Shown one piece after another: positions 46,501 through 60,400 of a stretch of DNA of 64,000 nt. Each line of letters opens with the position of its first letter. Positions within the stretch are counted from its first letter, which is position 1. Position numbers and translations under genes: made by a program. The notes under the pieces are model-generated. The model was not told where the DNA came from. It saw only the letters and a program-made list of their open reading frames with translations, and did not search any database. Origin of the DNA: Antitrichia curtipendula (lineage: Eukaryota; Streptophyta; Bryopsida; Hypnales; Leucodontaceae); NCBI GenBank assembly GCA_951230915.1, contig OX579637.1, positions 7,254,001 to 7,318,000 of the forward strand. Direction: 5' to 3'.

Positions 46501-48460
46501 ATTTCGAAAGCCACTTGCACAAAATTCTAGAAGTTGTAAATACTCTCAACTCTTGGAATCCATAGAATTATTAGATTGGTGCGTCACTTGAATCCGTCCA
46601 CACGTGTCCAAATGAAATTTGGAATGAAAGGGGGCTCATAGTTGATTATTCCCCAATTTCAAATGCCATAGAACTTCATTTCGAAAGCCACTTGAACAAA
46701 ATCCTAGAAGTTGTAAATACTCTCAACTATCGGAATCGATGAAAGTATTAAATTGGTGTGTAACTTGAATCCGTCCGCACTTGTCCAATTGAAATTTGGA
46801 ATGAAAGGGGGCAAGTAGTTGATTATCCTCGAATATCAAATGTCATGGAAATTCATTTTGAAAGGCACTTGAACAAAATTCTAGAAGTTGTAAATACTTT
46901 CAACTACTGGAATCTATAGAAATATGAAGTTGGTGTGTAACTTGATTGCATTTCAACGTGCCCAAGTGAAATTTGGAATGAAAGGGGGCCTGTAGTTTAA
47001 TGGCCTCCAATATCAAATGTCATAGAAGTTCATATCGGAAGCCACTTGAACAAAATTTTAGAAATTGTAAGCATTCTCAACTATCGGAATCTATGGAAAA
47101 ATAAAATTGGTGTGTAGCTTGAATCCATCCCCACGTGCCCAAACGAAACTTGGAATGAAACGGAGCTAGTAGTTTAATATCCTACAATATCAAACGTCAT
47201 AGAAAGTCATTTTGAAAGCCACTCGAACAGAATCCTAGAAGTTGTAAATACTCTCAACTATTGGAATCCAAGGAAATACTGGATTGGTGTGTAACTTGAA
47301 TCCATCTCCACGTGCCGAAATGAAACTGCAATGAAAGAGGCCCTGTAATTTAATGGCCCCAAAATCAAATGTCGTAGAAAATCATTTCGAAAGCCACTTG
47401 AACAAAATTCTAGAAGTTGTAAACACTCTCAACTATCGGAATCTATGGAAAAATTAAATTGGTGTGTAGCTTGAATCCATCCCTACGTGCCCAAACGAAA
47501 CTTGGAATGAAACGGAGCTAGTAGTTTAATATCCCACAATATCAAATGTCATAGAAAGTCATTTCGAAAGCCACTCGAACAGAATCCTAGAAGTTGTAAA
47601 CACTGTCAACTATTGGATTCCATGGAATTATTAAATAGGTGTGTAATAGAGTCTATCTTCACGTGCCCAAACAAAACTTGGAATGAAAGCGGGCCTGTAG
47701 TTTCATGGCCCCCAATATCAAATGTCATAGAAATTCATATTATAAGCCACTTGAATAAAATTCTAAAAGTTGTAAAAAATCTCAACTATTGGATCCACGG
47801 AAATAATGGATTGGTGTGTAACTTGAATCCATCCCCACATGCCCAAATGAAACTTGGAATGAAAGCGGGCATGTACTTTAATGGCCCCTAATATCAAATG
47901 TCGTAGAAATTCATTTCAAAAGCCATTTGAACAAAATTCTAGAAGTTATAAATACTTTCAACTATTGGAATCCATGGAAATACTAGATTGGTATGTACCT
48001 TGAATCTATCCCAACGTGCCCCAATGAAATTTGGAAAGAAAGGGAGCTAGTAGTTTAATATTCCCAGATATCAAGAGCCATAGAAATTCATTTTGAAAGC
48101 CACTTGAACAAAAAGTCTAGAAGTTGTAAATACTCTCAACTATTAGAATTCATGGAAGTATTAAATTGGTATGTAACTTGAATGCATCCCCACGTGCCCA
48201 AACATAATTTGGAATGAAAGCAAGCCTGCAGTTTCATGGCCTCCAGTATCAAATGACCTAGAAACTCATATAATAAACCACTTGAACAAAATTCTAGAAG
48301 TTGTAAATATTCTCAACTATTGGATCCATAAAAATATTGGATTGGTGTGTAACTTCAATCCATCCCCACGTGCCCAAACAAAACTTGGAATGACAGGGGG
48401 CCTGTACTTTAATGGCCCCCAATATCAAATGTCATGGAATTTCATTTTGAAAGCCACTAG
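43550..48460 (+). repeat. Satellite subfamily A
   Basis: About 28 monomers with CACTTGAACAAAATTCTAG, TATTGGAATCCATGG, TTGGTGTGTAACTTGAATGC and ATCCCCACGTGCCC. It is the array's left edge, where the first monomer is already diverged (43560-43740). Confidence 0.8.
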
Positions 48461-51400
48461 AACCAAAATCTGGACCAAGTAAATACTCCCAACTATTTGA
48501 ATCCATGGAAATACTAAATTTGGGTGTAACTTGGATCCATTTGCACGTGTCTAGAAAAAAGTAGGAACGAAAGGGGGCTTGAACTTTAATGGCCCCCAAT
48601 ATCAAATGTCATGGAAGTTCATTTTGAAAGCCACTGCAACCAAATTCTAGAGATTGTAAATACTCCCAACTATTTGAATCCATGGAAATATTAAATTTGG
48701 GTGTAACTTGGATCCTTTTGCACGTGTCCAAAAAAAATTAGAAATGAAAGGGGCCAATACATTAATGGCCCCCATTATCAAATGTCATAGAATTTCATTT
48801 CGACAGCCACTGGATTGAAATTCTAAAACTTGTAAATACTACCAACTACTTGAATCCACCCAAATAATAAATTTGGGTGTAACTTGGATCCATTTGCACG
48901 TGTCTAAAAAAAAGTAGAAATGAAAGGGGGCCTGTACTTTAATGGCCCCCAATATCAAATGTCATGGAAATTCATTTTGAAAGCCACCGGAACCAAATTC
49001 TAGAACTTGTAAATATTGCCAACTACTTGAATCCACCAAAATATTAAATTTGGGTATATGTTGGATCCATTTGCACGTGACCAAAAAAAATAGGAATGAA
49101 AGGAGGCCTCTACTTTCATAGCCGTGAATATCAAATGTCATGAATGTTCATTTCAAAAGTCATTGGATTGAAACTCTAGAAGTTGTAAATACTCCCAACT
49201 ATTTGAATTCATGGAAATATTAAATTTGGGTGTAACTTGGATCCATTTGCACGTGTCCAAAAAAAACTAGGAATAAAAGGGGACCTGTACTTTAATAGCC
49301 TCGAATATCAAATGTCATGGAAGTTCATTTCGAGACCCATTGGATTGAAATTCTAGAAGTTGTAAATAATCCCAACTATTTGAATCCACCGAAATATTAA
49401 ATTTGGGTGTAACTTAAATCCATTTGCACGTGTCCAAGAAAAATGAAGGAATCAAAGGGCGCCTGTACTTTAATGACCCTCAATATCAAATGTCATGGAA
49501 GTTCATTTTCAAAGCCACTTTAACAAAATTCTGAAGGAAGTAAATGCTCCCAACTATTTGAATCCATGAAAATACTAAATTTGGGTGTAACTTGGATCCA
49601 CCTGCACATTTCCAAAACAATTAGAAATGAAAGGGGGCTTGTAATTTAATGAACTCCAATATCAAATGTCAAAGAATTTCCTTTCGAATGCCACTGAATT
49701 GAAATTCTAAAAGTTGTAAATACTCCCAACTATTTGAATCCATGGAATTATTAAATTTGCGTATAACTTGGATAAATTTGCACGTGTCCAAAAGAAAGAA
49801 GGAATGAAAGGGGGCCTCTACTTTAATGGCCCCCAATGTCAAATGTCATGAAATTTCATTTCAAAAGCCATTGGATTGAAATTCTGGAGGTTGTAAATAA
49901 TCCCAACTATCTGAATCCATGGAAATATTAATTTTGGGTGTAACTTAAAACCATTTGCACATGTCCAAAGAAAATTAGGAATGAAAGGGGGCTTCTACTT
50001 TAATGGCCCCCAATGTCAAATTTCATGGAATTTCATTTCGAAAGCCATTGGACCAAATTCTAGAACTTATAAATACTCCAAACTACTTGAATCCACCAAA
50101 ACAATAAATTTGAGTGTATCTTGGATCCATTTGCACGTGACCAAAAAAAGTAGGAATGAAAGAACGCTTGTACTTGAATGGCCCCCAATATCAAATGTCA
50201 TCGAATATAATTTCAAAAGCTAGTAGAATAAAGTTCTAGAAGTTGTAAATACTCCCAACTATTTGAATCCATGGAAATATTAAATTTAGGTGTAACTTGA
50301 ATCCATTTGCACATGTCTTAAGAAAATTACGAATGAAAGGGAGCCAATACTTTAATGGCCCTCAATATCAAATGTCATGGAATTTCATTTTGAAAACCAC
50401 TGGATTGAAATTTTAGAAGTTGTAAATACTCCCAACTATTTGGATCCGTAGAAATATTAAATTTGGATGAAACTTGGATCCATTTGCACGTGTCCAAAAG
50501 AAATTACAAATGAAAGGGTCCATGTGCTTTATTGGTCCTCAATATCAACTGTGATGGAATTTGATTTCGAAAGCCAATGGTCTGAAACTTTAGAAGTTGT
50601 TGATACTCACAACTATTTGGATCCATGGAAATATTAAATTTGGGTGTAACTTTGATCTGCACGTGTCCAAAAAATATTACGAATGAAAGGGTCCATGTGC
50701 TTTATTGGTCCTCAATATCAACTGTGATGGAATTTCATGTCGAAAGCCAATGGTCTGAAACTTTAGAAGTTGTTGATACTCACAACTATTTGGATCCATA
50801 GAAATATTAAATTTGGATGTAACTTGGATCCATTTGCTCGTGTCCAAAATAAATTACGAAAGAAAGGGTCCATGTGCTTTATTGGCCCTCAATATCATTT
50901 GTCATGGAATTTGATTTCGAAAGCCAATGGTCTGAAATTTTAGAAGTTGTTAATACTCGCAACTATTTGGATCCATGGAAATATTAAATTTGGGTGTAAC
51001 TTCGATCCATTTGCACGTGTCCAAAAAATATTACGAATGAAAGGGTCCTTGTACTGAAATGGCCCCCAATATCAAATGTCATGGAATTCCATTTTGGAAG
51101 CCACTAGATTAAAATTCTAGAAGTTGTAAATACTCTCAGCTATTTGAATCCATGGAATTATTAAATTTGCATGTAACTTGGATCCATTTGCACGTGTCCA
51201 AATAAAACTAGGAATGGAAGAGGTCGTATACTGAAATGGCCCCCAATATCAAATGTTATAGAATTTCATTTCGAAAGCCAGTGGATTAAAATTCTAGAAG
51301 TTGTAAATACTCTCAGCTATTTGAATCCATGGAATTATTAAATTTGCATGTAACTTGGATCCATTTGCACGTGTCCAAAAGAAATTACAAATGAAAGGGT

Positions 51401-54400
51401 CCATTTGCTGAAATGGCCCCCAATATCAAATGTCATGGAATTCCATTTCGAAAGCCACTGGATTGATATTGTAGAAGTTGTATATACTCCCAACTATTTG
51501 GATCCAAAGAAATATTAAATTGGGTGTAACTTGGATTCATTTGCACGTGTCCAAAAAAAATTACGAATGAAAGGGGATTTGTACTTTAATGGCCCTCAAT
51601 ATCAAATGTCATGGAATTTCATTTCGAAAGCCACTGGATTAAAATTCTAGAAGTTGAAAATACTCCCAACTATTTGGATCCACGGAAATATTAAATTTGG
51701 ATGTAATATGGATCCATTTGCACGTGTCCAAAATAGATTAGGAATTAAAGGGTCTCTGTATTGAAATGGCCCATTATATCAAATGTCATGGAATTTCATT
51801 TCGAAAGCCACTGGATAGAAATTTTAGAAGTTGGTAATACTCGCAGTTATTTGGATCCATGGAAATTTGAAATTTGGATGTAACTTGGATCTATTTGCAC
51901 GTGTCCAAAAAAAATTAGGCATGAAAAGGTCCCTGTATTGAAATGGCCCTCAATATCAAAAGTCTTTGAATTTCATTTCGAAAGCCACTGGATTAAAATT
52001 CTAGAAACTGTAAATACTCTCAGCTATTTGAATCCATGATATTATTAAATTTGGATGTAACTTGGATCCATTTGCACGTGTCCAAAAAGTATTAGGCATG
52101 AAAAGGTCCCTATACTGAAATGGCCCTCAATATCAAATGTCATGGAATTTCATTTCGAAAGCCATTGGATTAAAAATCTAGAAGTTGTAAATACTCTCAG
52201 CTATTTGAGTCCATGATATTATTAAATTTAGATGTAACTTGGATCCATTTGCACGTGTCCATAATAATATAGAAATGAAACGGGGCCTGTAATTTAACGG
52301 CCCTCAATATCAAATGTCATGGAATTTCATTTCGAAAGCCACTGGGTTAAAATTCTAGAAGTTGAAAATACTCCCAACTATTTGGATCCAAGGAAATATT
52401 AAATTTGGATGTAATATGGATCCATTTGCACGTGTCCAAAATAGATTAGGAATTAAAGGGTCTCTGTACTGAAATGGCCTATTATATCAAATGTCATGGA
52501 ATTTCATTTCGAAAGCCACTGGATTGAAATTCTAGAAGCTGTAAATACTCTCAGCTATTTGGGTCCATGATATTATTAAAATTGGATGTAACTTGGATCC
52601 AATTGCACGTGTCCAAAATTATTTTTGAAAGAAAGCGTCCATGTACTTTAATTGCCCTCAATATCAAATGTCATGGAATTTCATTTCAAAAGCCACTGGA
52701 TTGAAATTCTAGAAGCTGTAAATATTCCTAACCGTTTGGATCCATAGAAATATTGAATGTGAATGTAACTTGGATTCATTTGCACAAGTCCAAAAAATAT
52801 TTCGAATGAAAGGGTCCCTGTACTGAAATGGCTCCCAAAATCAAATGTCATGGAATTTCATTTCAAAAGCCACTGGATTAAAATTTTAGAATTTGTAAAT
52901 GCTCACAACTATTTGGGTCCATGGAAATATTAAAGTTGGGTGTAACTTGGATCCATTTGCAAGTGTCCAAAAGAAATTAGAAATGAAAGAGGGCCTGTAC
53001 TGAAATGGCTCCCAATATCAAATGTCATGGATTGTCATTTCAAAAGCCACTGGATTGAAATTCTAGAAGTTGAAAATACTCCCGACTATTTGGATCCATA
53101 GAAATATTAAATTTGGGTGTAACTTGGATCCATTTGCACGTGTCCAAAAAAGATTACGAATGAAAGGGTCCCTGTACTGAAATGGCTCCCAATATCAAAT
53201 GTCATGGAATTTCATTTCGAAAGCGATTGAATTGAAAATCTAGAAGTTGTTTTTACTCGCACCTATTTGGATCCATGGAAATATTAAATGTGGATGTAAC
53301 TTGGATCCATTTGCAGGTGTCCAAAAGAAATTAGGAAGGAAAGGGGGCCTCTACTGAAATGGCCCACAATATCAAATGTCATGGAATTTCAGTTCAAAAG
53401 CCAGAGAATTGAAATTTTAGAAGTTGTTAATACTCACAACTACTTGGATCCATGGAAACATTATATTTAGATGTAACTTGGATCCATTTGCACGTGTCCA
53501 AAAAAGTTTACGCATGAAACGGGGCCTGTACTTTAATGGCCCTCAATATCAAATTTCATAGAATTTCATTTTGAATGCCACTGGATTGAAATTTTAGAAG
53601 TTGTTTTTACTCGCAACTATTTGGATCCATGGAAATATTAAATTTGGATGTAACTTGGATCCATTTGCACGTGTATAAAAAAAATTATGAATGAAAGAGG
53701 GCCTCTACTGAAATGGCCGCCAATATCAAATGTCATGGAATTTCATTTCGAAAGCCACTGGACTGAAATTCTAGAAGTTGTTAATACTCGCAACTACTTG
53801 GATCTATGGAAATATTAAATTTGGGTGTAACTTGGATCCATTTGCATGTGTCCAAAAAATTAACGAATGAAAGGGGGCCTGTACTAAAATGGCCCCTTAT
53901 ATCAAATGTCATAGAATTTCATTTCAAAAGCCACTGGATTGAAAATCTAGAAGTTGTTAATACTCGCAACTATTTGGATCCATGGAAATATTAAATTTGG
54001 GTGTAACTTCGATCCATTTGCACGTATTTAAGAAAATTACGAATGAAAGGGGGCCTGTACTAAAATGGCCCCCAATATCAAATGTCATGGAATTTCATTT
54101 CGAAAGCCACAAGATTGAAATTCTAGAAGTTGTAAGTACTGCCAACTATTTGGATTCATGGAAATATTAAGTTTTGGTGTAACTTGGATCCATTTGCACG
54201 TGTATAAAAAAAATTACGAATGAAAGGGACCCTGTACTTTAATGGCCCTCAATATCAAATGTCACGAAATTTCATTTTGAAAGCCACTACATTTAAATTC
54301 TAGAAGTTGTAAATACTCTCAGCTATTTGAATCCATGATATTATCAAAATTTGGATGTAACTTGGATCCATTTGCACGGGCCAAGAAAAAATTACAAATG

Positions 54401-57400
54401 AAAGGGGGCCTGTACCTTAATGGCCCTCAATATCAAATGTCATGGAATATCATTTCAAAAGCCACTGCATTGAAATTTTAGAAGTTGTTAATACTCACAA
54501 CTATTTGGGTCCATGGAAACATTAAATATGGATTTAACTAGAGTCCATTTGGCCTTGTCCCAAAAAAATTAGGAATGAAAGGTGGCCTCTATTGAAATGG
54601 CCCCCAATATCAAATGTCATGGAGTTTCATCTCAAAAGCCACTGCATTGAAGTTCTAAAAAGTGTAAATACTCCCAACTATTAGGATCCATAGAAATATA
54701 AAATTTGGATGTAACTTAGATCCCTGTGCACGTGTCCAAAAATAATTACGAATGAAAGGGTCCATGTACATTGATGGCCCTCAATATCAAATGTCATGGA
54801 ATTAAATTTCGAAAGCCACTGGATTGAAATTCTAGAGGTTGTAAATACTCTTAGCTATTTGAATCCATGGAAATATTAAAATTGGGTGTAACTTGGATCC
54901 ATTTGCACGTGTCCAAAAAAGATTACGAATGAAAGGGGGCCTGTACTGAAATGGACTTCAATATCAAATGTCATGGAATTTCATTTCAAAAGCCACTGGA
55001 TTGATATTGTAGAAGTTGTAAATACTCCCAACTTTTTGGATCCATAGAAGTATTAAATCTAGATGTAACTTGGATCCATTTGCACGTGTCCAAAAGAAAT
55101 TACGAATGAAAGAGGGCCTGTACTTTAATGGCCCTCAATATCAAATGTCATGGAATATCATTTCAAAAGCCACTGGATTGAAATTTTAGAAGTTGTTAAT
55201 ACTCAAAACTATTTGGGTCCATGGAAATATAAAATTTGGGTGTAACTTGGATCCATTTGCACGTGTCCAAGAAAATTACGAATGAAAGGCGGGCCCCTAC
55301 GGAATTGGCCCTCAATATCAAATGTCATGGACTTTCATTTCAAAAGCCACAAGATTGAAATTCTAAGAGTTGTTAATACTCCCAACTACTTGGATCTATG
55401 GAAGTATTAAATTTGGATGTAACTTGGAACCTTTTGCACGTGTCCATTAAAATTACGAATGAAAGGGGGCCTTGTACTTTAATGGCCCTCAATATCAAAT
55501 GTCATGGAATTTCATTTCGAAAGCCACAAGATTGAAATTCTAGAATTTGCTAATAATTCCAACTACTTTGATCCATGGAAATATTAAATTTGGGTGTAAA
55601 TTGGATCCATTTGCACATGTCCAAAAAAAATGACGAATAAAAGGGTCCCAGTACTTTAATGGCCCTCAATATCATATGTCATGGAGGTCCATTTCAAAAG
55701 CCATTGGATTGAAATTCTAGAAGTTGTAACTACTCTTGTCTATTTGGATCCATGGAAATATTAAAATTGGATGTAACTTGGATCCATTTGCACGTGTCCA
55801 AAAAAGATTACGAAAGAAAGGGTCCATGTACTGAAATGGCTTTCAACTACAAATAACATGAAAATTCATTTCGAAAGCCACTGAATTGATAGTCTAGAGG
55901 TTGTAAATACTCTCAGCTATTTGAATCCATGGAAATATTAAATCTGGATGTAACTTGGATCCATTGGCACGTGTCCAAAAGAAATTAGGAATGAATGAGG
56001 GCCTGTACTTTAATGGCCCTCAATATCAAATGTCATGGAATATCATTTCAAAAGCCACTGGATTGAAATTTTAGAAGTTTTTAACTATCACAACTATTTG
56101 GGTCCATGAAAATATTGAATTTGGGTGTAATTTGGATCCATTGGCACTTGTCCAAAAAAAAATAGGAATGAAAGGGGGCCTCTACTGAAATGGCCCTCAA
56201 TATGAAATGTCATGGAATATCTTTTCAAAAGCCACTGGATTGAAATATTTAGGAGTTGTTATCTCTCCCAACTATTTGGATCCATGGAAATATTAAATTT
56301 GGGTGTACCTTAGATCCATTTGCACGTGTCCAGAAAAAATTAGGAATGATATCGGTCCTTGTACTTTAATGGCCCTCAATATCAAATGTCATGGAATATC
56401 ATTTCAAAAGCCACTGGATTGAAATTTTAGAAGTTGTTAATACCCACAACTATTCAGGTCCATCAAAATATTAAATTTGGGTGTAACTTGGATCCATTTG
56501 CACGTGTCCAAAAAAATTTACGAATGAAAGGGTCCATGTACTTTATTGGCCCTCAATATGAGATGTCATGGAATTTCATTTCAAAAGCCACTGGATTGAT
56601 ATTCTAGAAGTTGTAAATACTCCCAACTTTTTAGATCCATATAATTATTAAATCTGGATGCAACTTGGATCCATTTGCACGTGTCCAAAAGAAATTAGGA
56701 ATGAAAGAGGGCCTTTACTTTAATGGCCCTCAATATCAAATGTCATGGAATATCATTTCAAAAGCCACAGGATTGATATTGTAGAAGTTGTAATAATCCC
56801 AACGATTTGAATCCATAGAATTATTAAAATTGGATGTAACTTGGATCCATTTGCACGTATTCAAAAGAAATTAGGAATGAAAGAGAACCGGTACTTTAAT
56901 GGCCCTCAATATCAAATGTCATGGACTTTCATTTCAAAAGCCACTGGATTGAAATTTTAGAAGTTGTTAATAGTCACAACTATTTGAATCCATGGAAATA
57001 TTAAATTTGGGTGGAACCTGGATTCAATTGCACGCGTCCAAATAAAATTACGAATGGAAGGGGGCCTTGTACTTTAATGGCCCTCAATATCAAATGTCAT
57101 GGAATTTCATTTCGAAAGCCACAAGATTGAAATTCTAGAATTTGCTAATAATTCCAACTATTTTGATCCATGGAAATATTAAATTTGCGTGTAAATTAGA
57201 TCCATTTGCACATGTCCAAAAAAAGTGACGAATAAAAGGGTCCCAGTACTTTAATGGCCCTCAATATCATATGTCATGGAGGTCCATTTCAAAAGCCATT
57301 GGATTGAAATTCTAGAAGTTGTAACTACTCTTGTCTATTTGGATCCATGGAAATATTAAAATTGGATGTAACTTGGATCCATTGGCACGTGTCCAAAAGA

Positions 57401-60400
57401 AATTAGGAATGAATGAGGGCCTCTACTTTAATGGCCTTCAATATCAAATGTCATGGAATTTCATTTCGTAAGCCACTGGATTGAAATTTTAGAAGTTGTT
57501 AATACCCACAACTATTCAGGTCCATCAAAATATTAAATTTGGGTGTAACTTGGATCCATTTGCACGTGTCCAAAAAAATTTACAAATGAAAGGGTCCATG
57601 TACTTTATTGGCCCTCAATATGAAATGTCATGGAATTTCATTTCAAAAGCCACTGGATTGATATTCTAGAAGTTGTAAATACTCCCAACTTTTTAGATCC
57701 ATATAATTATTAAATTTGGATGCAACTTGGATCCATTTGCACGTGTCCAAAAGAAATTAGGAATGAAAGAGGGCCTTTACTTTAATGGCCCTCAATATCA
57801 AATGTCATGGAATATCATTTCAAAAGCCACAGGATTGATATTGTAGAAGTTGTAATAATCCCAACGATTTGAATCCATAGAATTATTAAAATTGGATGTA
57901 ACTTGGATCCATTTGCACGTATTCAAAAGAAATTAGGAATGAAAGAGAACCGGTACTTTAATGGCCCTCAATATCAAATGTCATGGACTTTCATTTCAAA
58001 AGCCACTGGATTGAAATTTTAGAAGTTGTTAATAGTCACAACTATTTGAATCCATGGAAATATTAAATTTGGGTGTAACTTGGATCCATTGGCTCTCGTC
58101 CAAAAATAATTACAAATGAAAGGTGGCCTTTACCTTAATGGCCCACAATATCAAATGTCATGGAATTTCATTTCAAAAGCCACTGGATTAAAATTCTAGA
58201 AGTTGTTAATTCTCCCAACTATTTGGATATATAGAAATATTAAAGTTGGATGTAACTTGGATCCATTTGCACGTGTCCAAAAAAGATTACGAATGAAAGG
58301 TGGCCTCTACTGAAATGGCCGTCAATATCAAATGTCATGGAATTTCATTTCAAAAGCCACAGGATTGATATTGTAGAAGTTGTAAATACTTCAGACTATT
58401 TGGGTCCATGGAAATATTAAATTTGGGTGTAACTTGGATGCACTGGCACTTGTCCAAAAAAATTTAGGAATGAAAGCGGTCCTTGTACTTTAATGGCCCT
58501 CAATATCAAATGTCATGGAATTTCATTTCGAAAGCCACTGGATTGAAAATCTAGAAGTTGCTCATACTTCCAACTATTTGGATTCATAGAAATATTAAAT
58601 TTGGGTGTAACTTGCATCCATTTGCACGTGTCCAAAAAGAAATAGGAATGAATGGTGGCCTGTCCTTTAATGACCCTGAATATCAAATGTCATGGAATTT
58701 CATGACGAAAACCATTAGATTGAAATTCTAGAAGTTGTAAATACTCCCAATCGTTTGGATCCATGGAATTATTAAATTTGGGTGTAACATGGATCCATTT
58801 GCACGTGTCCAAAAAAGATTACGAATGAAAGGGGGCCTGTACTTTAATGGCCCTCAATATCAAATGTCATGGAATTTCATTTCGAAAGCCACTGGATTGA
58901 AATTTTTAGGAGTTGTTATCTCTCCCAACTATTTGGATCCATGGAAATATTAAATTTCGGTGTAATTTGGATCCATTTGCACGTGTCCAGAAAAAGTTAC
59001 GAATGAATGAGGGCCTCTACTTTAATGGCCTTCAATATCAAATGTCATGGAATATCATTTCAAAAGCCACAGGATTGATATTGTAGAAGTTGTAGATAAT
59101 CCCAACCATTTGAATCCATAGAATTATTAAATCTGGATGTAACTTGAATCCATATGCACGTCTCCAAAAGAAATTAGGAATGAAAGACGGCCTGTACATT
59201 AATGTTCTTCAATATCAAATGTCATAGAATATCATTTCAAAAGCCACTGGATTGAAATTTTAGAAGTTGTTAAAACTCACAACTATTTGGGTCCATAGAA
59301 ATATTAAATTTGGGTGTAACCTGGATCCATTTGCATGTGTCCAAAAAAGATTATGAATAAAAGGTAGCCTGTCCTTTAATGGCCCTGAATATCAGATGTC
59401 ATGGAATTTCATGATGAAAGCCATTAGATTAATATTCTAGAAGTTGTAAATACTCCCAACTATTTGGATCCACGGAATTGTTAAATTTGGGTGTAACTTG
59501 GATCCATTTGCACGTGTCCAAAAAAACTACGAATGAAAGGGAGCCTGTACTTTAATGGTCCTCAATATCAAATGTTATGGAATTTCATTTCGAAAGCCAC
59601 TGGATTGAAATTGTAGGAGTTGCTAAGTTTTCCAACTATTTGGATCCATAGAAATATTAAATTTGAATGTAACTTGGATCCATTTGCACGTGTCCAAAAG
59701 AAATTAGGAATGAATGAGGGCCTCTACTTTAATGGCCCTCAATATCAAATGTTATGGAATTTCATTTCAAAAGTCACTGGATTGAAGTTTTAGGAGTTGT
59801 TAATTTTTCCAACTATTTGGATCCGTAGAAATATTAAATTTGAATGTAATTCAAGTGGATCCATTTGCACGTGTCCAAAAGAAATTAGGAATGAATGAGG
59901 GCCGGTACTTTAATGGCCTTCAATATCAAATGTCATGGAATATCATTTCAAAAGCCACTGGATTGAAATTTTAGAAGTTGTTAATACTCACAACTATTTG
60001 GGTCCATGGAAACATTAAATATGGATTTAACTAGAATCCATTTGGCCTTGTCCCAAAAAAATTAGGAATGAAAGGTGGCCTCTATTGAAATGGCCCTCAA
60101 TATCAAATGTCATGGAATTTCATTTCGAACGCCACTGGATTAAAATTTTAGAAGTTGTAAATACTCCCAACTATTTGGATCCATAGAAGTATTAAATTTC
60201 GGTGTAAATTGGATTTATTTGCACGTGACCAAAAAAGATTACGAATGAAAGGGTCCCTGTACTAAAATGGCTCCCAAAATCAAATGTCATGGAATTTCAT
60301 TTCAAAAGCCACTGGATTAAAATTTTAGAATTTGTAAATGCTCACAACTATTTGGGTCCATGGAAATATTAAAGTTGGGTGTAACTTGGATCCATTTGCA

